64,000 nucleotides of DNA from Onishia taeanensis (GTDB taxonomy: Bacteria > Pseudomonadota > Gammaproteobacteria > Pseudomonadales > Halomonadaceae), in contig NZ_FNCI01000003.1 in the NCBI RefSeq assembly GCF_900100755.1, forward strand, positions 1-64,000. The letters are read 5' to 3'. The notes below the pieces were generated by a model. It was not told the DNA's origin and ran no database searches. It worked only from the letters and a program-made list of their open reading frames with translations. The translations under genes and the position numbers were made by a program. This document shows positions 44,626-52,878 of this stretch, one piece after another; the stretch's first letter is position 1; every line of letters starts with the position of its first letter.

Positions 44626-47076
44626 ATGACGGATGTGGCCACTCAACTGCCCATCGAGGCTCGTCTGCCGGCTATTCGCGACGCGATGGCCGGTCACTCG
44701 CGCGCCTTGCTGGTCGCCGAGCCCGGCGCCGGCAAGACCACCCGGGTTCCGCTCGAATTGCTCGACGAGCCCTGGTGCCGTCAAGGCAAGCTGTTGCTGC
44801 TCGAACCGCGCCGCGTGGCGGCAAGGCTAGCCGCTCGCTACATGGCCGAGCAGCTTGGTGAATCTGTTGGCGAGACGGTGGGCTATCGCATGCGCGGCGA
44901 GAGCCGAGTGGGACCCAACACTCGACTCGAGGTCATCACCCAGGGCGTGCTGACGCGCCTCTTGCAGGACGACCCGCTGCTTGAAGGTGTATCCGGGATC
45001 ATCTTCGATGAATTCCATGAGCGCAGCCTCGAGGCGGATCTGGGGCTGGCGCTGACCCTGGACGCGCAGCAGGGCCTGCGCGATGACCTGCGCCTGCTGG
45101 TGATGTCGGCGACTCTGGAGGTTGAGGCACTCAAGGGGGTGTTGGGCGCTTCGGTTCCAGTGATCGATTGTCCGGGTCGCAGCTATCCGGTCACCACGCA
45201 TTATCGGCCGATGAATGGTCGCGACGATGCTGCCCGTCAGCAGGCGACGGTGGTGCGCGAGGCGCTGGCGACGCAAGAGGGTGATCTGCTGGTATTCCTG
45301 CCCGGTGTCGGCGAGATTCGCCGTTTGGTTCGGGCGTTATCCAGCCTCGGTGACGACGTCGTGGTGCTCGAGCTACATGGCCGCTTGCCCCTGGCCCAGC
45401 AGCAACAGGCACTGGGCCGAGACGATCAGGGGAGACACCGGGTGGTGTTGGCCACCGCCATCGCCGAGTCCAGTGTGACCGTGGACGGGGTACGGGTGGT
45501 GATCGACGGCGGCTTCGAGCGGGTGCCGGTCTTTCAGCCGCGATTAGGTCTGACGCGACTGGCCACCCAGCGCCTCAACCGAGCCAGCGCCGATCAACGG
45601 CGGGGCCGTGCCGCCCGCCAGGGCCCCGGTGTCTGCTATCGGCTATGGGCCGAGGAGCAGCCGTTGCCGCCTCATGGCGACCCCGAGATTCTTCAGGGCG
45701 ATCTCTCGGCGCTGGCCTTCGAGCTGGCTCGCTGGGGTGTCCAGGACGCCCAGGCGCTCGACTGGGTCACGCCGCCGCCGGCCGGTCCCTTGGCAGCCGG
45801 CCGCGCGCTGCTGCTAGGGCTTGGCTTGCTCGATGACCAGCACCGGCTGACGGCACTGGGACGTGGCTGCAGTCGCTGGCCTTGTCACCCGCGCCTGGCA
45901 GTGATGCTTGAGCGGGCGGGCGAGCGCGATGCCATGCCATTGGCCTGCTGGCTAGCGGCGCTGCTTGAGTCGCGTGCGGGCGGTGACGCTCGAGACCTGG
46001 CGGTGACCCTGTCAAGGCTCCCCGGTCGCGATGCTCGGGGCAGCGAGGCGCAGTGGTACCGCGATGCCAAGCGTCTGGCCGAGCTGGCGCAGTGCGGCCT
46101 CAAGGTGGCGTCGCTGGCCGCCTTGGGAGAGCTGCTGGCGCTGGCGTATCCCGAGCGCATAGCGCTCTTTCAGGCACCGGGGCGCTTCAAGCTGGCTGCC
46201 GGCAACCTGGCGCTGCTCGACGCCGATCATCCGCTCGCCCACTGCGAGGTCCTAGTGGCGGCGGAATTGGACGGTCAGGCACATGGGGCGAAGGTCTATC
46301 GCGGCGCGGCCCTCAGTCTATCGCGCCTCGAGACGCTCTTTCCCGAGACCCGCGAGTTTCGCCCTCGGCTTGAATGGAGCGATGAGGAGGGACGGCTGAT
46401 CGGCGAGGAAGTGCGTTCGCTCGGGGAACTGGTGCTGGAGCGCCGGCCCTTGACGGCCTTGCCCGCCGAGGCAGTGCGTGAGGCGCTGCTGGCAGCAGTG
46501 CGTCGCCGCGGTCACCTGGCCCTCGATGCCAAGGCCGAGCAGCTACTGGCGAGAGTCGCCCTGCTGCGCCGGACCCTCGGCGACCCCTGGCCTGACTGGT
46601 CTCAGGAGGCGTTGCTTGCCGACATGGAGGCTTGGCTGGCGCCTTATCTCGAGGGAGTGCGGCGGCTGGACAAGCTGGATCGTCTGCCGCTGGCGACCAT
46701 CCTGCTGGACAGGCTCGAATGGCCCCAGCGCCAGGCCCTCGGTGAACAGGCACCGACGCACCTGGCCGTGCCCAGCGGCTCACGTATCCGCCTTGACTAT
46801 ACCGGCGCCGAGCCCGTACTGGCCGTCAAGCTCCAGGAGCTATTTGGCCTTGCCCAGACGCCGCATATTGCCGGTGGTCGAGTGCCGGTGCTGTTACACC
46901 TGCTGTCGCCGGCGGGGCGCCCGCTGCAGGTCACCCGGGATCTGGCGAGCTTCTGGGCCCATGGCTATTTCGAGGTGCGCAAAGACATGCGCGGGCGCTA
47001 TCCCAAACACCCCTGGCCCGAAGACCCTTGGGCTGCCCAGGCTACCGCCCGCACCAAGCACGCCAGGCGTCAATAG
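44626..47076 (+). CDS. hrpB: ATP-dependent RNA helicase-like HrpB (DEAH family)
   Basis: 816 residues if ATG 44626 is used (MTDVATQLPIEARLPAIRD), matching family lengths near 810-820; ATG 44590 or 44548 are alternatives and none has a strong ribosome site. Motifs in order: GAGKTTRVP (Walker A), EPRRVAARLAA, DEFHERS (DEAH box variant), SATLE, and QRRGRAARQGPGVCYRLW (motif VI). A C-terminal HA2/HrpB-specific region follows, ending near HPWPEDPW. The family role is uncharacterised RNA helicase activity. Confidence 0.92.
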   Translation: MTDVATQLPIEARLPAIRDAMAGHSRALLVAEPGAGKTTRVPLELLDEPWCRQGKLLLLEPRRVAARLAARYMAEQLGESVGETVGYRMRGESRVGPNTRLEVITQGVLTRLLQDDPLLEGVSGIIFDEFHERSLEADLGLALTLDAQQGLRDDLRLLVMSATLEVEALKGVLGASVPVIDCPGRSYPVTTHYRPMNGRDDAARQQATVVREALATQEGDLLVFLPGVGEIRRLVRALSSLGDDVVVLELHGRLPLAQQQQALGRDDQGRHRVVLATAIAESSVTVDGVRVVIDGGFERVPVFQPRLGLTRLATQRLNRASADQRRGRAARQGPGVCYRLWAEEQPLPPHGDPEILQGDLSALAFELARWGVQDAQALDWVTPPPAGPLAAGRALLLGLGLLDDQHRLTALGRGCSRWPCHPRLAVMLERAGERDAMPLACWLAALLESRAGGDARDLAVTLSRLPGRDARGSEAQWYRDAKRLAELAQCGLKVASLAALGELLALAYPERIALFQAPGRFKLAAGNLALLDADHPLAHCEVLVAAELDGQAHGAKVYRGAALSLSRLETLFPETREFRPRLEWSDEEGRLIGEEVRSLGELVLERRPLTALPAEAVREALLAAVRRRGHLALDAKAEQLLARVALLRRTLGDPWPDWSQEALLADMEAWLAPYLEGVRRLDKLDRLPLATILLDRLEWPQRQALGEQAPTHLAVPSGSRIRLDYTGAEPVLAVKLQELFGLAQTPHIAGGRVPVLLHLLSPAGRPLQVTRDLASFWAHGYFEVRKDMRGRYPKHPWPEDPWAAQATARTKHARRQ

Positions 47077-47085
47077 CTCGTCTCC

Positions 47086-48435
47086 TCAGGTATTGCCAGC
47101 CGCGGTTGATCCGCCTTCGAGTGACTTCACGAAGGCGGTCAGGGCGTGAATGCCGTCGCGAACCTTTTCGAGCCCTGGGTGTGCGATCACGGAGCCTGAC
47201 GTGGCAAGCAGAGCCTCGCCATCGAAGTCGACGTAGGCCAGGCGGGCGGTGAGCCGCTCGGCTGGGGCGCCAAACGCAGAACCTGGCAATAGCGCGACAC
47301 CGCATTTCTTGAGCAGCGCCTGGGTAAGTTCGCTGCCGGTCGTGATGCCATGCCGTGCCAGGGCCTGGCGGTGAGCTTCGAAATCCGGGTAGAGGTAGAA
47401 GCCGCCGTCGGGCGCATGGGTGCGGATGCCAGCGGCATCGAGCTCGTGAGCGGCCCACTGACCGATCTCGGTGAGAATCTCACGCTGACGGTTGATATAG
47501 GCCTCGAGTGCGGGAGTGCGCTGGTAGGCAACGCAGGCCGCTTCTTGCACCGGGCTCGCGACGCTCGACCAAGTCTCGGAGGCAATGCCGAGCAGCCTTG
47601 AGAACAGCGCCTTACCCAGGGCGGCTGGCACATGCATGGCGCCGAAGCGCCAGCCGCCTGCGCCGCACCATTTCGAGAGGCCGGTGGTGGTCACGGTGCC
47701 TTCCGGGTAGTCCCGGGCAAAGGCGCGGTGGCTGCCGTCATGGTCGAGCACGCCGTAGATCTCGTCGGATAGCACCAGCAGATCATGGCGCCTGGCGACG
47801 TCAGCGAGCTTGGCCTGCTCGGCATGATCAAGCGATAGGCCCGTGGGGTTGCCCGGCTGGTTGAGAATCAGTAGGCGTACCCGGTTGTTCGGCTCGTTGC
47901 GACCTGAAAGGGCTTCCTCTAGAGAGACTGCATTGACCTGCCAGCGGCTCTCGAAACTGCACGTCACGCGGCGGGTGGCAAGGTGGCACATCCGCGCCTG
48001 AGGCGCGTAGGAGACCCAGGCGGGATCAGGAATCAGCACCTCGGCGTCGGCGGGCAGTGCCTTCAGCAGAGCGAACAGAAGAAGCTTTGAGCCTGGGGCC
48101 AGGAGCATTTCTTCGGCCTGCCAGTCGACGCCATCCACCTCACGATGAAAGGCAGCCACCGCTTCACGGGCCGCAGCCAGACCCTGAACCGGCAGGTAGG
48201 CCTTGTCGGCGGCATGGTCGGCCAGGGCCTCGACGGCTGGGGCGAAAACGGGGAAGGGCGACTGCCCGAAGCCGAACTTCACGATCCGCTCACCGCCGGC
48301 CTCGCGCAATCTTGTCTGCTCATTGATCAGCAGCGTGTCTGAGGCGCGGGGAGCCTCGCCGGCATTGAGGCGTTCCGTCAATGTCGATTTGCTGGCGGAG
48401 GCGGGAGCGTGGTGGTTGGACGGGTGAGAGGGCAT
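47086..48435 (-). CDS. PLP-dependent class I/II aminotransferase
   Basis: 449 residues with a consensus AAGGAGG ahead of ATG 48435. Fold-type I features: NQPGNPTGL, the phosphate/cofactor site LSDEIYG, and the PLP lysine in TTGLSKWCGAGGWRFG. C-terminal Arg that binds the substrate carboxylate is likely in AERLTARLAYVDFDG. It resembles aspartate/aromatic aminotransferases; amino donor not resolvable. It lies 71 bp downstream of an RpiR regulator gene on the same strand, which probably controls it. Confidence 0.82.
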   Translation of the reverse strand: MPSHPSNHHAPASASKSTLTERLNAGEAPRASDTLLINEQTRLREAGGERIVKFGFGQSPFPVFAPAVEALADHAADKAYLPVQGLAAAREAVAAFHREVDGVDWQAEEMLLAPGSKLLLFALLKALPADAEVLIPDPAWVSYAPQARMCHLATRRVTCSFESRWQVNAVSLEEALSGRNEPNNRVRLLILNQPGNPTGLSLDHAEQAKLADVARRHDLLVLSDEIYGVLDHDGSHRAFARDYPEGTVTTTGLSKWCGAGGWRFGAMHVPAALGKALFSRLLGIASETWSSVASPVQEAACVAYQRTPALEAYINRQREILTEIGQWAAHELDAAGIRTHAPDGGFYLYPDFEAHRQALARHGITTGSELTQALLKKCGVALLPGSAFGAPAERLTARLAYVDFDGEALLATSGSVIAHPGLEKVRDGIHALTAFVKSLEGGSTAAGNT

Positions 48436-48506
48436 GGCAGCCTCCTTAGGCGTTGCTCTTGTCTGTGGTGCAGGGTGGTTGGGGCGTGATGGAGTGCGGG
48501 TCTTAT

Positions 48507-49466
48507 TTACTCGACGCTAAGGCGTGCGATGAGGGCCTCACGGCGCCGGATTCGCTTGATGGCCTCTGGCCCCAGGCGAGTGGCCAGCCGGGAGAGCAGC
48601 ATCTCGATCAACAGGAAGAGCGAGCTCATCGGGTTGAAGAAGAAGGGGCCTGCCGCCGCTGCGACCAGCGTTAAGCTGCTCAGCCCCGGAACTTCGCCGC
48701 GTGGATGGTTAGTCAGGCCGATGATTGGCGTGCCCTGGTGGGCGGCGGCACGGGCATAATCCAGCGTGCTACGACTCTCTGGGCGAAAGGCGATAGCAAC
48801 GACGCAGTCTCGCTCGTCGAGATCCAGCACTCGCTCTACATCGACGCCGGCAGTGGAGGCAATCAGTTGGACGTCATCGCGCAGGTAATCGAGGTAGTAG
48901 GCCAAGTAGTGCGCCGCGGCAAAGCTCGCGCGTAATCCCACGATATGCACTCGCCTCGCGCTGACCAGCTGGGCGCATGCAGCTTCCAGGGTGTTGTCAT
49001 CGATGGCCTCCACGCAGGCCCTGACATTGTCGTGTTCGGCCTGGTAGAGAGCCTGCTCCGGCGCCAAAGCGCTCAAGGGTTGACTCTGTTGGGTGTCACC
49101 GATCAGGCGCTGGGCGCGGCTTGAATAGAAACTGCTGTCGGCAAGATCTTCACGGAAAAGGGCCTGAAAGGTCTTGAAACCATCAAAGTGCAGGGCCTTG
49201 CAAAGGCGGGTGAGTGTCGAGGCGTTGACGCCGTGGTCTTGGGCCAGCGCCGAGATGCTGCTCAGGCCGACCTGCTGAGGCTGGGCCAGAAAACTCTCCA
49301 GCAGTGTCAATGCTCGGGCTGATAGCTTGGGAAGGGGGCCGCTTTGAAAGTGCTTATCGCCCCGACGCGCAGCCTCGACAAGACGTGCCAGTGTTGCCAG
49401 GTCGCTGGGAGGAAGGGCGTTTTCATGGGACGAACCATCAGGCGGTGCTGGGGATAAGGAGGGCAT
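48507..49466 (-). CDS. MurR/RpiR-family regulator with SIS domain
   Basis: 319 residues. N-terminal HTH_6 domain (about 45-125) with GLSSISALAQDHGVNASTLTRLCKALHFDGFKTF (in part); C-terminal SIS domain (about 150-290) with RVHIVGLRASFAAAHYLAYYL and later IAFRPESRSTLDYARAA and IIGLTNHP. SIS domains bind phosphosugars, though many RpiR proteins sense other metabolites. The palindrome 49 bp upstream is the likely autoregulatory site. It precedes the aminotransferase gene. Confidence 0.88.
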   Translation of the reverse strand: MPSLSPAPPDGSSHENALPPSDLATLARLVEAARRGDKHFQSGPLPKLSARALTLLESFLAQPQQVGLSSISALAQDHGVNASTLTRLCKALHFDGFKTFQALFREDLADSSFYSSRAQRLIGDTQQSQPLSALAPEQALYQAEHDNVRACVEAIDDNTLEAACAQLVSARRVHIVGLRASFAAAHYLAYYLDYLRDDVQLIASTAGVDVERVLDLDERDCVVAIAFRPESRSTLDYARAAAHQGTPIIGLTNHPRGEVPGLSSLTLVAAAAGPFFFNPMSSLFLLIEMLLSRLATRLGPEAIKRIRRREALIARLSVE

Positions 49467-49514
49467 CGGGTATTCTCTAGCCTGCGTAGGGAACTGATCA
49501 TGATGCTAGAGTAA

Positions 49515-49532
49515 ATTTGCATAAATGCAAAT
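49515..49532. promoter_or_regulatory. Palindromic operator candidate of the RpiR gene
   Basis: ATTTGCAT-AA-ATGCAAAT, a perfect 8+2+8 palindrome, 48 bp upstream of the RpiR start. A third half-like copy (atatttgc, 49533-49540) follows directly. Position suits autoregulation. Confidence 0.6.
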
Positions 49533-49742
49533 ATATTTGCGATGCGAGGTTGCGAGGCTCACTACCTTCAATGAGATAGTCCCGTGGCTGGCGGGCAGAA
49601 CTGGCGGAAAGCGCGATGCCGGGTGGAGGAGTGGCACGAAGTAATGTCGACTGCCTATCAACCTTTGTTCAGTTCAGTCCGGGTCGCCTCCGCTATCATG
49701 ACGACCCTCCAATCCCTCGCACAAAATAGAGCGTCAGGAGCC

Positions 49743-49757
49743 ATGTTCGCCAAATGA
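49743..49757 (+). CDS. Possible 4-codon leader ORF (M-F-A-K) before ZIP gene
   Basis: The only good ribosome site here (CAGGAGCC) precedes ATG 49743, which opens ATG-TTC-GCC-AAA-TGA. Its TGA overlaps the ZIP start codon (ATGA). The ZIP ATG is 13 bases past GGAG, too far for direct use, suggesting termination-reinitiation coupling. Confidence 0.4.
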   Translation: MFAK

Positions 49758-50545
49758 TAGATATCAGTAACTTATCACCCTTGATGCTCGGCACGCTGGG
49801 TAGCCTAGTGGCTGGTTTAATGACGGCCGTCGGGGCTCTGCCTGTACTTTTCGGCAGGGTTCCATCGCCTGCCATGCGTGACTTGTCGCTGGGGTTTGCG
49901 GCTGGGGTCATGCTCTCGGCGTCTTTCTTTTCGTTGATCATTCCCGCGCTGGATGCGGCTGGTGGGCGCTATGAGGATGGCATGATCCCAGCAGCCATCG
50001 TGTCCGTGGCGATTCTTGTGGGTATTGGCGCTGTGGCATTGCTCAACGAGGTCTTGCCTCATGAGCACTTCGAGAGCGGACCAGAAGGACCCGCCAGCAT
50101 ATCGCTACGGCGCGTCTGGCTATTCGTCTTGGCGATCACGATCCATAACTTTCCAGAAGGCCTGGCCGTAGGTGTCGGGTTTGGCTCCGAGGGGCTCAGC
50201 GGTGGAGTGCCGCTTGTCATCGGCATCGGGCTACAGAACATGCCGGAAGGGTTAGCGGTAGCCGTGGCGTTGATGGGTGAGGGCTATCGGCGGTATCAGG
50301 CGTGGGGTATTGCCGCCGTCACAGGGTTGGTCGAATGCATCGGTGGTCTACTAGGGGCGGGCATCACGACGCTGTCGTCACTGCTATTACCCTGGGGCCT
50401 CGCCTTTGCAGCGGGCGCTATGCTCTATGTCATCAGTCATGAAATCATCCCCGAAACGCACCGTAACGGCCACCAGAAGAAGGCGACGGCGGGCCTCTCG
50501 ATCGGTTTGGTGGTGATGTTGTTCCTGGATGTGTGGCTGGGGTGA
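49754..50545 (+). CDS. ZIP-family divalent metal importer
   Basis: 263 residues, eight TM helices. The two ZIP metal-site motifs are HNFPEGLAVG in TM4 and QNMPEGLAVA in TM5 (HNFPEG / xNxPEG pattern of ZupT/GufA-type transporters), with VISHEIIPETHR near the C-terminus. It imports Zn, Fe or Mn across the inner membrane. The start is decided by family length and overlaps a mini-ORF stop. A cold-shock gene follows 200 bp later. Confidence 0.9.
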   Translation: MIDISNLSPLMLGTLGSLVAGLMTAVGALPVLFGRVPSPAMRDLSLGFAAGVMLSASFFSLIIPALDAAGGRYEDGMIPAAIVSVAILVGIGAVALLNEVLPHEHFESGPEGPASISLRRVWLFVLAITIHNFPEGLAVGVGFGSEGLSGGVPLVIGIGLQNMPEGLAVAVALMGEGYRRYQAWGIAAVTGLVECIGGLLGAGITTLSSLLLPWGLAFAAGAMLYVISHEIIPETHRNGHQKKATAGLSIGLVVMLFLDVWLG

Positions 50546-50745
50546 GCCAGATAGACCGCAAACGATGGTTGACCTCGGCGCGCAAAAGCTTCAAGGTGAG
50601 CGCAGTTGGTTAGCAAGTAGTAGAACGTCAGTTGTAAGCGATCCCCTTGATCGTCCTGGTGTATTTCTTTCTTGTTTACCCACTGCTCCATCGGGTAACA
50701 CCCGGCAATAGTATCAACGCGCTTACGGCGCAAGGATCGTTAAAA

Positions 50746-50949
50746 ATGGCAACTGGCACAGTTAAGTGGTTCAACGACGCTAAAGGTTTCGGCTTCATCG
50801 CACCGTCCGACGGCGGCGACGACGTCTTTGCTCACTTCTCCGAGATCAAAATGGAAGGCTTCAAGTCTCTCCAAGACGGTCAGGAAGTGACCTTCGAAGT
50901 GACTCAGGGCCAGAAGGGCCTGCAGGCTTCGAACATCCAGCCGGCGTAA
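50746..50949 (+). CDS. Cold-shock domain protein (CspA family)
   Basis: 67 residues from ATG 50746 ([20 protein letters not shown]) with AAGGAT upstream. RNP1 KGFGFI and RNP2 DVFAHFSEI are intact. It is a nucleic-acid chaperone; typically about 70 residues, so complete. A longer in-frame start at 50647 lies in the leader and is rejected. The 200-bp region upstream is long enough to hold a structured cold-shock-type leader, but no cold box was identified with certainty. A strong terminator follows. Confidence 0.95.
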   Translation: MATGTVKWFNDAKGFGFIAPSDGGDDVFAHFSEIKMEGFKSLQDGQEVTFEVTQGQKGLQASNIQPA

Positions 50950-51000
50950 CGCCGCTGCTCCTGGTACGGCCAGGCATATAGAGGTTTCAAACCTCGTACA

Positions 51001-51027
51001 ACAAGGCCCGCGCAATGCGGGCCTTGT
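51001..51027 (+). terminator. Rho-independent-type hairpin after cold-shock gene
   Basis: Perfect 11-bp arms acaaggcccgc and gcgggccttgt with a 5-base loop, followed by TGCGTCT. It is 51 bp after the stop. A smaller hairpin gaggtt-tca-aacctc (50981-50995) lies just before it. Confidence 0.8.
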
Positions 51028-51560
51028 TGCGTCTAGATCTTGAACGTTGCGCCTAGGTCTTGAAGAAAACCAACGCCTTTACGTTGAGAGCGGCTTGAAC
51101 GTACTCCGACGTTTCTTGCCGCGCACCTGCATGGCCCTCTGAGCCCTGTGCGAAGGGCGCCTGTAGCCGCCATGACCTGCCAGATGGATAGAGACTAATA
51201 CCCAGCGCTGATCGCTCCGAGCCCTATCCCAAGCTTTTGATAAATAAAAATTTTTTTGCATAGCGCCGCCACTGGTGTCTAAGCGAGTGCCCCTCCTGTA
51301 CAAGCGCCAAGATTAGATGTCTCACACTCATTTGATGATGAAAATGATGATGTGAAATCCCTATGATTTTGTAACCTAGTGAAAGCAATCTTCATTTAAT
51401 GTAACAGAATGTCTTGCTTGAAGATGGCTGCCCGACATGTGGCTGCAGGTGCGTTTGGTCAGCCCAGGGTGAAAAAAGATAAAGATATGGGGCATTTGGC
51501 CAATACTGAAAGATGATTTCAGTGGCGGTAGCGTGGTTTTATTTCGCACGGGAGTACGAA
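51028..51560. other. Long AT-richer leader region of capsule operon
   Basis: About 530 bp without a credible gene and clearly richer in A/T than sequence to the left (for example the aaaatttttttgcat run near 51247-51261). It should contain the wza promoter and the transcribed leader with the ops element at 51524-51535. Short open frames (51079-51303 minus; 51513 plus) are not believed. Confidence 0.6.
51524..51535 (+). promoter_or_regulatory. ops element (RfaH recruitment) in capsule leader
   Basis: GGCGGTAGCGTG matches the ops consensus (GGCGGTAG followed by a YGTG-type end) that pauses RNA polymerase and recruits RfaH. It lies 26 bp before the wza start codon, in sense orientation, as in JUMPstart leaders of E. 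coli capsule and LPS operons. This predicts RfaH-dependent, anti-terminated expression of the long downstream operon. Confidence 0.85.
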
Positions 51561-52727
51561 ATGGAAGAAACCTTCCATGCCGAGGAAGTTCAGAAAAGGC
51601 CCGTCGGCAGGGCTTGCACTCTCATAGGCCTTTCTCTGCTATTGTCCGTTGCTATCTTGGCGTCTCAAGGCTGTGCCTATGCGCCAGGAGGACATATTAG
51701 CTATGAGACTGACTCTCCCCCGATAGATGATTTGGTCGATATAAAAGCGATCACGCCTGAACTTGTGGCGGCCTATCGGAAAGAAATTAATGGGGACGTT
51801 GCAAGCCTGGTGCCGCCTGAGCTTCAGCAAGAGCTCGATGATTATCAATATCTCGTTGGGCCAGGCGACATTCTGAGCATCATTGTTTATGATCATCCAG
51901 AGCTAACCATTCCTGCCGGCGCCGAGCGCAGCGCTGCGGAAACCGGTAATACCGTACATCCGAACGGGACCATATTCTATCCCTATATCGGTAGCGTTCG
52001 TGTTGCGGGTAAGTCGTTGGATGAGATTAGGCGACTTATTACCAGCCGACTGTCTAATTACATTAATGACCCGCAGGTCGAAGTCAATATCGCTGCCTAC
52101 CGTTCAAAGAAAGTCTATATAAGTGGTGCAGTGACGACACCTGGGACCTTACCAATTACCAGTGTCCCCTTGACTGTACTGGACGCCGTGAGTCAAGTCG
52201 GTGGAGCCACCGAGAATGCAAACTGGCACAGTGTGATACTCAATCGCAAAGGCGGTAAGCAGGAAATTTCCCTGTATGCCTTGTTGCGGCAGGGCGATCA
52301 GTCGCAGAACCTGTTGTTGAGAGATGGAGATGTTCTCCATGTGTCGACTCTCGAGAACCAGAATGTCGCCGTGCTCGGCCAGGTGCGCACGCCGGGTAAT
52401 CTGGCGCTCGGGAACGAGCGGATAACATTGACAACAGCCCTGGCTAGAGCAGGTGGTGTCATTGAAACCACTGCAAAGCCTTCCGGCATATTCGTGATAC
52501 GCGTCCAGCCTCCTGAGAGTGGCAAGCTAGCTACTGTGTATCAGTTGGATATCAGTAATGCCACTGCATTGACAATGGGAACCCACTTCCCGCTACAGCC
52601 AAAAGATGTCGTTTATGTAACGGCCGCACCACTGGCTCGCTGGAACAATGTCATCAGTTTGCTATTGCCCACCGCCGTGCTGCCAATCACTATATCTGAT
52701 GCCAATAATGGACTCCAAGACTTGTAG
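51561..52727 (+). CDS. wza: Wza-like outer-membrane polysaccharide export protein
   Basis: 388 residues from ATG 51561, with GGGAG six bases upstream; an earlier ATG at 51513 lies in the ops leader. Signal/anchor at about 20-38 ends LASQGC; C38 may be lipidated though the lipobox is imperfect. The polysaccharide export domain starts at YLVGPGDILSIIVYDHPELT (in part), followed by SLBB domains (KVYISGAVTTPGTLPI; VAVLGQVRTPGNLAL) and a C-terminal hydrophobic helix (NNVISLLLPTAV) forming the outer-membrane barrel. Length fits Wza (379). It exports capsule or group 1-like polysaccharide. Confidence 0.92.
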   Translation: MEETFHAEEVQKRPVGRACTLIGLSLLLSVAILASQGCAYAPGGHISYETDSPPIDDLVDIKAITPELVAAYRKEINGDVASLVPPELQQELDDYQYLVGPGDILSIIVYDHPELTIPAGAERSAAETGNTVHPNGTIFYPYIGSVRVAGKSLDEIRRLITSRLSNYINDPQVEVNIAAYRSKKVYISGAVTTPGTLPITSVPLTVLDAVSQVGGATENANWHSVILNRKGGKQEISLYALLRQGDQSQNLLLRDGDVLHVSTLENQNVAVLGQVRTPGNLALGNERITLTTALARAGGVIETTAKPSGIFVIRVQPPESGKLATVYQLDISNATALTMGTHFPLQPKDVVYVTAAPLARWNNVISLLLPTAVLPITISDANNGLQDL

Positions 52728-52740
52728 CCATCAGTTAGCT

Positions 52741-52757
52741 AGTATACCCGGTATACT
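52741..52757. repeat. Small palindrome between wza and wzc
   Basis: agtatac-ccg-gtatact, perfect 7-bp arms, 14 bp after the wza stop in a 151-bp gap where a wzb phosphatase gene would normally lie. It may be a regulator site or a weak hairpin; no T-run follows. Confidence 0.4.
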
Positions 52758-52878
52758 GTCGTAGTTTGGTTGCTGATGACTGCTATTAATCAATGTCTAG
52801 GCAAAATGATTCATATTTTCTATTGGTTCTCTTTGCAGATGTCTGCGAGTGACGATGATCCAGTATAAAGGCACCGTT

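Noticed and set aside
51513-51560. Upstream ATG as the wza start
   Set aside because: It would place the ops element inside the coding sequence; ATG 51561 has a proper ribosome site and family-like length.
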